Shown: piece after piece, positions 1 to 8,415 of the stretch
Numbering within the stretch: the stretch's first letter is position 1
How the letters are laid out: each line of letters starts with the position of its first letter
Assembly (NCBI GenBank): GCA_963815445.1
Contig: CAWFGV010000006.1
Location: forward strand, 62,001-126,000
Direction of reading: 5' to 3'
DNA: 64,000 nucleotides
Source: JANLYC01 sp963815445
Lineage (GTDB): Bacteria; Actinomycetota; Actinomycetes; Propionibacteriales; Nocardioidaceae
The notes under the pieces: model-generated
Database searches by the model: none
Told to the model about the DNA's origin: nothing
What the model saw: only the letters and a program-made list of their open reading frames with translations
Position numbers and translations under genes: made by a program

Positions 1-124
1 CGCTTCAGATGGCATTGGCTACGCGACCTCGGGTGACTTCCTGAGCCAGCAGACGATCGACGACATCAACGGCTACGCCGACCAGATCAAGAGCGGAGCA
101 GTCAAGGTGCCCACGACCCCGTAG
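1..124 (+). CDS. BMP-family nucleoside-binding lipoprotein, C-terminal end (partial)
   Basis: Only the last 40 residues are in the window; they include GYATSGDFLSQQTIDDI and end at TAG 122-124. This looks like the C-terminus of Bmp/Med/PnrA substrate-binding lipoproteins, which capture nucleosides outside the membrane for an ABC importer. The ATPase and two permeases of such an importer follow directly downstream, which supports the assignment. The N-terminus with its lipobox lies before the window. The identification rests on a short tail plus context. Confidence 0.75.
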   Translation, partial: ASDGIGYATSGDFLSQQTIDDINGYADQIKSGAVKVPTTP

Positions 125-148
125 GGCCGACGGCACCACAGCAACGAA

Positions 149-215
149 CCGGTGTGATACGCACCGGCGGCTCACGGGCCCGGGACTTCGCGGTAGCGTT
201 CGTCCCGGGCTCGTG
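149..215 (+). terminator. Two hairpins between binding-protein gene and ATPase gene (attenuator-like)
   Basis: A small hairpin pairs CCGGTG (149-154) with CACCGG (162-167). A larger one pairs CACGGGCCCGGGAC (173-186) with GTCCCGGGCTCGTG (202-215) with one mismatch. No T-run follows. Strong stems after a binding-protein gene commonly stabilise the upstream mRNA or partly stop transcription so that binding protein is made in excess over membrane parts; that role is inferred here. Confidence 0.5.
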
Positions 216-287
216 TCATGCCAGGGCTGCGCCACCCAGGTCCTCGGCCCGTCAGTTCGTCACGACCCGTCATCTCCAGGAGCGCCC

Positions 288-1814
288 ATGACAGCCACGG
301 CGACCACCGATGCGGTGGTGATCCAGGGAGTCGGCAAGCGGTTCCCCGGCGTCATCGCCAATCATGACGTCGACATCACGATCCGTGCCGGCACCGTGCA
401 TGCGCTGATCGGTGAGAACGGCGCCGGCAAGTCGACGCTGATGAAGATCCTCTACGGCGTGCAGAAGCCCGACGAAGGCACCGTCGCCGTCAACGGGGAA
501 CGGGTCAGCTTCAGCTCGCCGACCGATGCGATCGCCCACGGGATCGGCATGGTCTTCCAGCACTTCATGCTCGCCGACAACCTGACGGTGCTCGAGAACA
601 TCGTGTTGGGCGCCGAGCGCCTGCACGGCATCGGCGACAACGCGCGGCGTGTCGTCGAGGACCTGTCGAAGACCTACGGCTTCGGCATCGACCCGGGTGT
701 GCTGGTCGAGGACCTCGGCGTCGGTGACCGGCAGCGCGTCGAGATCCTCAAGGTGCTCTACCGCGGCGCCAAGATCATCATCCTGGACGAGCCCACGGCG
801 GTCCTGGTTCCGCAAGAGGTCGACGCGCTGTTCGCGAACCTGCGCGGGCTGAAGGACGAAGGCCACACGATTCTGTTCATCTCGCACAAGCTCGACGAGG
901 TGCTCGACATCGCCGACGACATCACGGTCATGCGACGCGGCACCACTGTGGGCGAGGCGAAGCCCGACACCGTCACCAAGCACGAGCTGGCTGAGCTGAT
1001 GGTCGGCTCGGAGCTGCCGTCACCGGCGACCGAGGAGTCCACGGTCACCGACACCGTGCAGCTGTCGCTCGACGACATCACCTTGACCGACGAACGCGGT
1101 CGCGACCTGTTGGCCGATGTCACGCTCGACATCCGACGCGGCGAGGTGCTCGGGATCGCCGGTGTCGAGGGCAACGGCCAGGCCGAGCTCGTCGAGACGA
1201 TCATGGGAATGCGCAAGGCCACCAAGGGCCACATCCGACTGGGCGAGGACGACATGACCTCCTGGTCGACGCGCAAGCGGCGGGAGGCCGGCATCGGCTA
1301 CATCCCCGACGACCGGCATCGGCATGGCCTGTTGCTCGACTCACCGCTCTGGGAGAACCGCATCCTCGGCCACCAGACCCGCAAGCCGTCCGTCAAAGGC
1401 ATGTGGATCGACCGACGTGCCGCGCGCGCGGACACCTCCAGGATCGTGGAGCAGTACGACGTCCGCGCACCGGGAATCGAGACCCTGTCGCGATCCCTTT
1501 CCGGTGGCAACCAGCAGAAGCTGATCGTGGGCCGCGAGATGAGCGGCGATCCGGTCCTGCTGATCGCGTCCCATCCGACCCGCGGGGTCGACGTCGGCGC
1601 CCAGGCCGCGATCTGGGACCACATCAAGACGGCCCGGCGTGAAGGACTGGCAGTGCTGTTGATCAGCGCCGACCTCGACGAGCTGATCGGCCTCTCTGAC
1701 CGGATCGAAGTCATCCTCCGGGGCCGCCTCGTCGGCGAGTTCGACCCGCAGGACGTCACACCGCAGGCGCTCGGTGCCGCGATGACCGGCGGCGAGACCG
1801 AGGCGGCGTCATGA
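288..1814 (+). CDS. Nucleoside ABC transporter, duplicated ATP-binding subunit
   Basis: 508-residue protein with two ABC domains in tandem, as in NupA/NupO/RbsA-type ATPases. The first domain has Walker A GENGAGKST and Walker B IIILDEPTAVLVPQE, with a signature-like region around DLGVGDRQR. The second has a degenerate P-loop (GVEGNGQAE) but a good signature LSGGNQQK and the ASHPTRGVDVGA Walker B region typical of these importers. It should power nucleoside uptake from the cytoplasmic face. Start ATG 288 has AGGAG at 278-282; an in-frame ATG at 213 has no ribosome site. The stop overlaps the next start as ATGA, so the genes are translationally coupled. Confidence 0.92.
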   Translation: MTATATTDAVVIQGVGKRFPGVIANHDVDITIRAGTVHALIGENGAGKSTLMKILYGVQKPDEGTVAVNGERVSFSSPTDAIAHGIGMVFQHFMLADNLTVLENIVLGAERLHGIGDNARRVVEDLSKTYGFGIDPGVLVEDLGVGDRQRVEILKVLYRGAKIIILDEPTAVLVPQEVDALFANLRGLKDEGHTILFISHKLDEVLDIADDITVMRRGTTVGEAKPDTVTKHELAELMVGSELPSPATEESTVTDTVQLSLDDITLTDERGRDLLADVTLDIRRGEVLGIAGVEGNGQAELVETIMGMRKATKGHIRLGEDDMTSWSTRKRREAGIGYIPDDRHRHGLLLDSPLWENRILGHQTRKPSVKGMWIDRRAARADTSRIVEQYDVRAPGIETLSRSLSGGNQQKLIVGREMSGDPVLLIASHPTRGVDVGAQAAIWDHIKTARREGLAVLLISADLDELIGLSDRIEVILRGRLVGEFDPQDVTPQALGAAMTGGETEAAS

Positions 1815-2914
1815 TCTTGATCCGTCGGGTGGGGACGGCCCTGCTTGCCCCGCTGGGTGCGATCGTGGTCGCGATGATCATCACGTCTGTGGTGATCCAG
1901 CTCTCCGGCAGCGCTGCGAGCGACTTCTGGTCGGTCATCTTCAGCCAGCCGTCCAACCGGGCGATCGTCAACATCATCGACCAGACGTCGCTGATCTACA
2001 TCTCGGCCCTCGCCGCCGCGATCGGCTTCCGGATGAACTTGTTCAACATCGGTGTCGAAGGTCAGTACACGATGGCCTCGTACGTGGCCGCCACGCTGGC
2101 CGGCGCGGCCTGGTTCAGCGGCATCTGGAACGTCGTGATCCCCCTCGTCGTGGCCGTTCTGGTTGGGGCCGGCTGGGCCGGCATCGCCGGTATCCTCAAG
2201 GTGACGCGCGGGGTCAGCGAGGTCATCTCCACGATCATGCTGAACGCCATCGCGGTCACCCTGGTGGGTTACCTGCTGAACAAGTACGGCGTGCACGAGG
2301 GCAACGGCGTGCACAGCAAGGTCCTCGCCGAGAGCAGCCAGCTGAAGGGATGGCTGTTCTTCGAACGTGCTGACGGGCCGGTCTGGACCTTGTCGCTGCT
2401 CGCAATCGTGCTGGGGGTCGGGTTCTGGGTGCTGCTCAACAAGACCCGGTTCGGGTTCGACCTTCGAGCCACCGGGATGTCGCAGACCGCCGCGGTCGCC
2501 AGTGGCGTCAACGTGAAGAAGATGGTCGTCGTCTCGATGCTGCTGTCCGGTGGGATCGCCGGCCTGATCTGGATGCCCTCGTTCTACGGCGCTGCGCACT
2601 CGTACGGAACAGCCTTCCAGGCCGGTCTCGGGTTCACCGGCATCGCGGTCGCCCTGCTGGGACGCAACCAGCCGCTGGGCATCGTCTTCGGGGCCGTGCT
2701 CTTCGCGTTCCTCAACGAGCAGAGCAACCGGCTCACCTTCGAGACCGACATCTCCGTCAACGTCGTGCAGATCACCCAGGGCACCATCGTGCTCGCCGTC
2801 GTCGTCGCTTACGAGGTCGTTCGCCGGTTCACGGCGCAGCGAGAGCAACGCAGCGTCGGCGCGAAGCTCGATGCCGAGAGTCCTCGCGGACCGGCTCAGG
2901 AGGTGACGGCATGA
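1811..2914 (+). CDS. Nucleoside ABC transporter permease (BPD_transp_2 family), subunit 1
   Basis: 367-residue multispanning membrane protein of the branched-chain amino-acid/sugar/nucleoside permease family. The hallmark FNIGVEGQ lies near residue 78, followed by a run of about eight hydrophobic segments. The N-terminus is itself a membrane segment and the C-terminal 30 residues are polar. It overlaps both neighbours by 4 nt (ATGA). With the second permease it would form the heterodimeric channel of a NupBC/YufPQ-type importer. Substrate (nucleosides) is inferred from the BMP protein and the catabolic genes downstream. Confidence 0.92.
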   Translation: MILIRRVGTALLAPLGAIVVAMIITSVVIQLSGSAASDFWSVIFSQPSNRAIVNIIDQTSLIYISALAAAIGFRMNLFNIGVEGQYTMASYVAATLAGAAWFSGIWNVVIPLVVAVLVGAGWAGIAGILKVTRGVSEVISTIMLNAIAVTLVGYLLNKYGVHEGNGVHSKVLAESSQLKGWLFFERADGPVWTLSLLAIVLGVGFWVLLNKTRFGFDLRATGMSQTAAVASGVNVKKMVVVSMLLSGGIAGLIWMPSFYGAAHSYGTAFQAGLGFTGIAVALLGRNQPLGIVFGAVLFAFLNEQSNRLTFETDISVNVVQITQGTIVLAVVVAYEVVRRFTAQREQRSVGAKLDAESPRGPAQEVTA

Positions 2915-4179
2915 GCAGTGTGACCAAGACTCCAGCGACACCCGATCCGGCGACCCGGGCACGGACGATGCGGGCCCAGCAGGTCAGTCGTCTCTGGATG
3001 CTGGTGAGCATCGTCGCGATCATGATGGTCTCCTTCGTACGGATCATCACCGACGCGAACGGTTTGACCTCGACCGGCACGATCCGGGCGAGCATCGTTG
3101 CCACCTGTCCCATTCTGATGGCGGGTATCGGCGGACTCTGGGCCGAGCGGGCGGGCGTCGTCAACATCGGCCTCGAGGGCCAGATGATCCTCGGTACCTG
3201 GGGTGCGGCGTACTTCACCTACTACTACGGGCCTTGGGTGGGCATCCTCGGGGCGGCTCTGCTGGGGGCCGTGGGCGGTCTGCTGCACGCGTTGGCCACG
3301 GTCACCTTCGGCGTCGACCACATCGTCTCCGGAGTCGCCATCAACATCATCGGACTCGGTGCCTCCAAGTTCCTCGCCGAGGCCTACTTCCGGGACCTCG
3401 ACGGTGGTGGCATCAAGCAGCTCACCGGTCTGGACACGCCGACCCGGGTGACGGTGCCCGGCGTGTCCGACGCCGCAGCGAACATCGCCGGCCACCACTG
3501 GTTCGTGGTGTCCGACCTGGCGTCGCTGGTGGCGGCGCTGACGACCAGGATGTCGCTCTACACGGTCCTGGTCGCGGTGCTGGTCGTGGCGTCGGCGTGG
3601 GTCCTGTGGCGCAGCACGTTCGGCCTGCGGCTGCGCTCGTGCGGCGAAAATCCGGCGGCTGCCGAGAGCCTCGGTGTGAACGTCTACCGGTACAAGTACG
3701 CCGCCGTCACCACCTCTGGCGCGCTGGCGGGCATCGGCGGTGGCTACCTGGCTCTGGTCGCATCCAGCGGTTTCACCACCGGCCAGACCAATGGCCGCGG
3801 CTACATCGGCCTGGCAGCGATGATCTTCGGCAACTGGCGACCGGGTGGAACGGCCGCGGGGGCCCTGCTGTTCGGGTACACCGACAGCCTCCGGCTCCGG
3901 GACGCAACCTCGATCCACGCGTTGGTGCTGGTGGTCGGCATCGGACTGTTGGGGGTGGCCCTTCTCCGGCTGCTCCAAAAGAAGCGAACCACCGCCATCG
4001 TCATGGCCGTGGTCGGTGGCGCGTTCCTGCTGTGGCACCTGACCACCGACCGGATCCCCGTCGAGTTCGCCAGCATGACGCCGTACGTCGCCACGCTCCT
4101 GGTCCTCGCCCTGGCCACTCAACGACTACGCATGCCGGCCGCCGACGGCCTGCGCTACAGACGTGGCCAGTCGATCTGA
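2911..4179 (+). CDS. Nucleoside ABC transporter permease, subunit 2
   Basis: 422-residue membrane protein, second permease of the importer. It has the family motif VNIGLEGQMILGTWGA and the conserved CGENPAAAESLGVNV loop found in NupC/YufQ-type subunits. A C-terminal extension adds further hydrophobic segments, making it longer than many relatives. It overlaps the previous gene by ATGA and the following cytidine deaminase gene by TGATG, which places import and the first salvage step in one transcript. Confidence 0.92.
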   Translation: MSSVTKTPATPDPATRARTMRAQQVSRLWMLVSIVAIMMVSFVRIITDANGLTSTGTIRASIVATCPILMAGIGGLWAERAGVVNIGLEGQMILGTWGAAYFTYYYGPWVGILGAALLGAVGGLLHALATVTFGVDHIVSGVAINIIGLGASKFLAEAYFRDLDGGGIKQLTGLDTPTRVTVPGVSDAAANIAGHHWFVVSDLASLVAALTTRMSLYTVLVAVLVVASAWVLWRSTFGLRLRSCGENPAAAESLGVNVYRYKYAAVTTSGALAGIGGGYLALVASSGFTTGQTNGRGYIGLAAMIFGNWRPGGTAAGALLFGYTDSLRLRDATSIHALVLVVGIGLLGVALLRLLQKKRTTAIVMAVVGGAFLLWHLTTDRIPVEFASMTPYVATLLVLALATQRLRMPAADGLRYRRGQSI

Positions 4180-4577
4180 TGGGCGCCGGATCGATCGACT
4201 GGGAAGCGCTCACCGGGTCCGCCACCGACGTGATGCGCCGTGCGTATGCGCCGTACTCCGACTTCCAGGTCGGTGTCGCGGGGCTTGTCGACGACGGTCG
4301 TGTCGTGGTCGGCTGCAACGTCGAGAACGCGGCCTACGGCGTGGCCTTGTGCGCCGAATGCGGCCTGGTCTCGTCGCTGCATGCGACCGGCGGCGGCCGG
4401 CTCGTTGCGGTCGTGTGCGTGGACAAGCGAGGCAACCTGCTGATGCCGTGTGGCCGCTGCCGTCAGCTGTTGTGGGAGAACGGGGGACCGGACTGCTTGC
4501 TCGCCACCGTCAGCGGCGTGAAGGCGATGCGGGAGGTTCTGCCGGACGCGTTCGGACCGGCAGACCTGGATCGGTGA
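4179..4577 (+). CDS. cdd: Cytidine deaminase
   Basis: 132-residue protein that deaminates cytidine and deoxycytidine to uridine and deoxyuridine. It has the zinc-site motif C58-A-E60 and the paired cysteines P90-C91-G-R-C94-R, as in small tetrameric bacterial enzymes, and the CNVENAAYG substrate loop. The ATG overlaps the permease stop (TGATG). Position between the nucleoside importer and thymidine phosphorylase fits pyrimidine nucleoside breakdown. Confidence 0.96.
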   Translation: MGAGSIDWEALTGSATDVMRRAYAPYSDFQVGVAGLVDDGRVVVGCNVENAAYGVALCAECGLVSSLHATGGGRLVAVVCVDKRGNLLMPCGRCRQLLWENGGPDCLLATVSGVKAMREVLPDAFGPADLDR

Positions 4578-4595
4578 CGGCACCATGATCTCGCT

Positions 4596-5819
4596 GTGAG
4601 CCGTCGACCGGTGAGCCGGCTCGACTTCGCCGATCCGGAGTTCGTGGCCGATCCGTACCCCACGTTTCAGGCGGAGCGGGCACAGGGACCTGTCTTGTGG
4701 CACGAGACCACCCAACGGTGGCTCGTTGTCGACCACGCCGCGTGCAGTCAGGCGCTGCGCGACCGGCGGTTGGGTCGGGTGTGGCACGACCGACAGCCCG
4801 CTGACGTATTCGAGCCGTTCAACCTCCTGCACCGCAACCAGATGATGGAGAACGAGCCACCGAACCATACGCGGCTCCGACGGAAGGTGTCGGCCGCTTT
4901 CGCCCGCGGCCATGTCGAGAGGATGCGGCCACGAGTGCGCGCGCTCGGTCGGCAGCTGCTCGAGGAGATCGGCACGGACACGTTCGACGTACTGGCCGAC
5001 TACGCCGAACCATTGCCCGTGCTGGTGATCGCTGAGCTGCTCGGAACACCGACGGCCGACGTCGCGCTGCTACGGGCCTGGTCCCAGGCCATCGTCCGGA
5101 TGTACGAGCCGGCGCTGACGCCCGCGGTCGAGGCGGCCGCCGTGCGGGCCGGTCAGGAGTTCGCCGACTACATGCGAGCGCTGATCCGCAGCCGCCGAGC
5201 GGGTGCGACGCTCGACGGAGGCCATGACCTGCTGAGTGACCTCCTGCGCGCGCAGGATGGTGCAGACGGGCTCACCGACGACGAGGTCCTGGCGTCGGCC
5301 ATCCTGCTGCTCAACGCCGGCCATGAGGCCTCGGTCAACGTGTTCGGCAACGGGCTGGTCGCGTTGCTCCGTCATCCTGAGCAGTGGCGGCTTGTCGTGG
5401 ACGGCGGAGTGGACCTGGCGCTGCTCGTCGAGGAGATGCTGCGCTTCGACTCCGCTCTGCAGCTGTTCGAGCGCACGGCCACGACTCAAGTGGAGCTGGC
5501 CGACGTTGTCGTCCTGGCGGGCGAGAAGGTGGCCGTGCTCCTCGGTGCTGCCAACCGAGACCCGCGGGTCTTTCCCGAGCCGGACGCGTTGCACGCCGAT
5601 CGCGACCCCAACGCGCATCTGGCGTTCGGCGCCGGGGTCCACTTCTGCCTGGGCGCGCCACTGGCGCGGGTCGAGCTGGCCGAGTCCCTCGGGCTGCTGG
5701 TCTCGGCCTACCCCGAGCTGACGCTGGCCGGGCGACCGAAGCGCCGCCCGACGTTCGTCCTGCGAGGGTATGAGTCGGTGCAGGTGAGTGCTGGTGAGTG
5801 CAAGGAGAGTGGCCGATGA
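4596..5819 (+). CDS. Cytochrome P450
   Basis: 407-residue soluble bacterial P450. Visible features are the I-helix LNAGHEAS, the K-helix ExxR in EEMLRFDS, and the haem loop FGAGVHFCLG with ligand Cys351. The residue after AGHE is Ala rather than the usual Thr. Substrate cannot be read from the sequence. Start GTG 4596 was taken; GTG 4611 is an alternative. The stop overlaps the deoA start as ATGA, so this oxidase is embedded in the nucleoside operon, an unexpected partner whose role there is unknown. Confidence 0.93.
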   Translation: MSRRPVSRLDFADPEFVADPYPTFQAERAQGPVLWHETTQRWLVVDHAACSQALRDRRLGRVWHDRQPADVFEPFNLLHRNQMMENEPPNHTRLRRKVSAAFARGHVERMRPRVRALGRQLLEEIGTDTFDVLADYAEPLPVLVIAELLGTPTADVALLRAWSQAIVRMYEPALTPAVEAAAVRAGQEFADYMRALIRSRRAGATLDGGHDLLSDLLRAQDGADGLTDDEVLASAILLLNAGHEASVNVFGNGLVALLRHPEQWRLVVDGGVDLALLVEEMLRFDSALQLFERTATTQVELADVVVLAGEKVAVLLGAANRDPRVFPEPDALHADRDPNAHLAFGAGVHFCLGAPLARVELAESLGLLVSAYPELTLAGRPKRRPTFVLRGYESVQVSAGECKESGR

Positions 5820-7108
5820 GTGAGGCGTTCGACGCAGTGGACGTCATTGTCACCAAGCGCGGCAACAACGAGCTCAGTGACGAGCAGATCGACTGGGTGG
5901 TGGACGCCTACACGCGGGGGGCCGTGGCTGACGAGCAGATGGCGTCGTTGGCGATGGCGATCCTCCTCAACGGCATGAACCGTCGCGAGATCAGCTCCTG
6001 GACCAACGCGATGATCGCCAGCGGGGAGCGGATGGACTTCTCGTCGCTGTCCCGACCGACCTCCGACAAGCACTCGACCGGTGGGGTCGGCGACAAGATC
6101 ACGCTGCCGCTCGCACCGCTGGTCGCCGCGTGCGGGGTGGCCGTGCCGCAGCTGTCCGGTCGTGGCCTCGGCCACACCGGCGGCACGCTCGACAAGCTCG
6201 AGTCGATCCCGGGCTGGAACTGTGACTTGTCCTACGACGACATGATGCGTCAGCTCGAGGAGGTCGGAGCCGTCATCTGCGCAGCGGGGTCGACGCTGGC
6301 CCCGGCCGACAAGAAGCTGTATGCGCTGCGCGACGTGACCGGCACCGTCGAGGCGATCCCGCTGATCGCGAGCTCGATCATGAGCAAGAAGATCGCGGAG
6401 GGGACCGGAGCGCTCGTGCTCGATGTGAAGGTCGGGACCGGAGCGTTCATGAAAGACCTCGAGTCGGCCCGGGAGCTCGCCCGGACGATGGTGGACCTGG
6501 GGACGGATGCCGGCGTCACCACGGTCGCGCTGCTCACCGACATGGGTACGCCGCTCGGGCTCACGGCCGGAAACGCGATCGAGGTGCAGGAGTCCCTCGA
6601 CGTGCTGGCGGGCGGCGGCCCCTCCGACGTGGTCGAGCTGACGCTGGCCCTGGCCCGCGAGATGCTGGCCGCCGCCGGCCGGAGTGATGTCGACCCGGCC
6701 GAGAAGTTGGCCGACGGCTCGGCCATGGACGCGTGGCGAGCGATGATCTCGGCTCAGGGCGGCGACGTCGACGCACCACTCCCGCAGGCGAAGGAGTCGC
6801 ACCAGATCAGGGCCGACCGCTCCGGTGTCCTCACTCGTCTCGACGCGCTCAGCGTCGGTACGGCCGCGTGGCGGCTCGGCGCCGGCCGGGCGCGCAAGGA
6901 GGATCCCGTCCAGGCCGGAGCCGGCGTCGTGCTCCAGGCGAAGCCTGGCGACCGCATCGCGGCGGGAGACGTGCTGATGACCCTGCTCAGCGACGACACG
7001 GCGCGATTCGCCCGAGCCGAGCAGTCCCTCGAGGGCGCCTACGACATCGAGGATGCCGTCGACGCCGGACTGGCGGGGCGCGACATCGTCCTCGACCGGA
7101 TCACCTGA
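5816..7108 (+). CDS. deoA: Thymidine/pyrimidine-nucleoside phosphorylase
   Basis: 430-residue enzyme splitting thymidine or deoxyuridine with phosphate into base and deoxyribose-1-phosphate. The family signature SGRGLGHTGGTLDKLE is intact, preceded by the phosphate-site segment KHSTGGVGDK. Start ATG 5816 has AAGGAG about 10 nt upstream and overlaps the P450 stop (ATGA). The product would pass through the mutase at 24948-26597 and DeoC. Transcription runs toward the convergent MaoC/FabG pair. Confidence 0.96.
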   Translation: MSEAFDAVDVIVTKRGNNELSDEQIDWVVDAYTRGAVADEQMASLAMAILLNGMNRREISSWTNAMIASGERMDFSSLSRPTSDKHSTGGVGDKITLPLAPLVAACGVAVPQLSGRGLGHTGGTLDKLESIPGWNCDLSYDDMMRQLEEVGAVICAAGSTLAPADKKLYALRDVTGTVEAIPLIASSIMSKKIAEGTGALVLDVKVGTGAFMKDLESARELARTMVDLGTDAGVTTVALLTDMGTPLGLTAGNAIEVQESLDVLAGGGPSDVVELTLALAREMLAAAGRSDVDPAEKLADGSAMDAWRAMISAQGGDVDAPLPQAKESHQIRADRSGVLTRLDALSVGTAAWRLGAGRARKEDPVQAGAGVVLQAKPGDRIAAGDVLMTLLSDDTARFARAEQSLEGAYDIEDAVDAGLAGRDIVLDRIT

Positions 7109-7137
7109 CCCGTCGGTAAGCAATTCGCGAAGAGTAG

Positions 7138-7632
7138 TCAGCCGGCCAGCAACGTGAGCGTCTCGGCCACCAGGGCCGGCTTACCCCCACCGTCGCCGTC
7201 ACGGCCTTCGATCTCGACGGTGACCCGCATCGCCACCTGGAGGCCTGCGGGCACGGACGTGACCGCCGCGACCTCAAGCGCCGCACGAACCCTGCTGCCC
7301 GCCGGGACGGCCTGCGGGAAGCGCACCTTGTTGGAGCCGTAGTTGATCTTCACGGTCCACCCCGCGTAGTCGACGAGCGTCGCGACGAGCGCAGGCACGA
7401 GTGACAAGGTGAGGTAGCCGTGCGCGACTGTCGTACCGAACGGTCCGGATGCGGCGCGCTCGGGGTCGACGTGGATCCACTGGTGGTCACCCGTCGCATC
7501 GGCGAAGGCGTCGATGCGGGCCTGGTCGACCAGGACCCAGTCACTGTGCCCGAGGTGTTCGCCGACCGCGGCGATGACCTCGTCCGTCGTCCGGAAGACG
7601 CGGGGCTCAGCCACGCGGACCGCCCGCGACAT
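7138..7632 (-). CDS. MaoC-family dehydratase (R-specific enoyl hydratase-like)
   Basis: 164-residue single hot-dog domain. The MaoC active-site pattern is clear: FADATGDHQWIHVDPERA followed by FGTTVAHGYLTLSL, with the catalytic Asp/His pair. Such proteins hydrate (R)-enoyl thioesters or related acyl compounds. ATG 7632 overlaps the fabG-like gene by 26 nt; GTG 7614 gives a start closer to the usual family length (158 residues) and an 8-nt overlap. Coupled to the SDR gene upstream, it may act with it on 3-hydroxyacyl thioesters. Confidence 0.88.
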   Translation of the reverse strand: MSRAVRVAEPRVFRTTDEVIAAVGEHLGHSDWVLVDQARIDAFADATGDHQWIHVDPERAASGPFGTTVAHGYLTLSLVPALVATLVDYAGWTVKINYGSNKVRFPQAVPAGSRVRAALEVAAVTSVPAGLQVAMRVTVEIEGRDGDGGGKPALVAETLTLLAG

Positions 7633-8368
7633 ACAGCACCTGGCCGGTGACGAACGAGGCGCCCTCGCTCACGAAGAACGACACGGCATGGGCGATGTCG
7701 TCAGGTTGACCGACGCGAGGCACCGGTGTCTCAGCGGCGCGCGCGGCCTGGAAGTCCTCGAAGCTGACACCGAGCCGTTCGGCGGTGATCTTGGTCATCT
7801 CGGTCACGATGAAGCCGGGCGCGATGGCGTTCGCGGTGATGCCGAACTTGCCGAGCTCGATGGACAGCGTCTTGGTGAAGCCCTGCATGCCGGCCTTGGC
7901 GGCGGCGTAGTTCGCCTGGCCGCGGTTGCCGAGGGCCGACGTGCTCGAGAGGTTGACGATCCGGCCCCAGCCGGCCTTCGTCATGTGTGCCTGCGCCGCC
8001 TTGCTCATGAGGAAGGCGCCACGCAGATGCACCTGCAGGACGGCGTCCCAGTCGTCGACCGACATCTTGAACAACAGATTGTCGCGCGTGATCCCGGCGT
8101 TGTTGACCAGGACGACAGGTGGGCCAAGGTCGTCCGCCACCTGGCCGACCGCAGCCTCGACGGAGTCGGCATCAGCGACGTCGACCGAGACGGCCAGCGC
8201 ACGACCACCAGCGGCGGTGACCGCCTCGACCGTGTCGGCGCAGGCGGCCTCGTCGAGATCGAGGACTGCGACGGCGAACCCGTCCGCGCTCAGTCGTCGG
8301 CAGACGGCGGCGCCGATTCCGCGGGCGCCGCCGGTGACGATCGCGACGGGCTGGTCCTGGGGGTCCAT
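7607..8368 (-). CDS. fabG: SDR-family 3-oxoacyl-ACP/CoA reductase
   Basis: 253-residue classical short-chain dehydrogenase. The N-terminal cofactor loop TGGARGIG, the VNNAG motif, catalytic Ser in NLSSTSALG, and the YAAAK Tyr-Lys pair are all present, and the C-terminus reads SFVTGQVLYVAGG as in FabG. It would reduce 3-oxoacyl thioesters with NAD(P)H. Start ATG 8368 has GGAAGG upstream. It heads a two-gene minus-strand unit with the MaoC gene and is divergent from add. Confidence 0.9.
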   Translation of the reverse strand: MDPQDQPVAIVTGGARGIGAAVCRRLSADGFAVAVLDLDEAACADTVEAVTAAGGRALAVSVDVADADSVEAAVGQVADDLGPPVVLVNNAGITRDNLLFKMSVDDWDAVLQVHLRGAFLMSKAAQAHMTKAGWGRIVNLSSTSALGNRGQANYAAAKAGMQGFTKTLSIELGKFGITANAIAPGFIVTEMTKITAERLGVSFEDFQAARAAETPVPRVGQPDDIAHAVSFFVSEGASFVTGQVLYVAGGPRG

Positions 8369-8415
8369 GGCAGACCTTCCGATGGGGTCAGTGCTGACTC
8401 TGGGAGGATAACCGC

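Noticed and set aside
1298..2962. Long open frame antisense to the ATPase and permease genes
   Set aside because: Composition is Arg/Asp/His-rich as in antisense shadows of high-GC genes; the plus strand carries clear transporter motifs.
7109..7137. Sequence with AATTCGCG between deoA and the MaoC gene, similar to part of the 77-bp repeat
   Set aside because: Only about nine bases match and no stem forms; considered chance.
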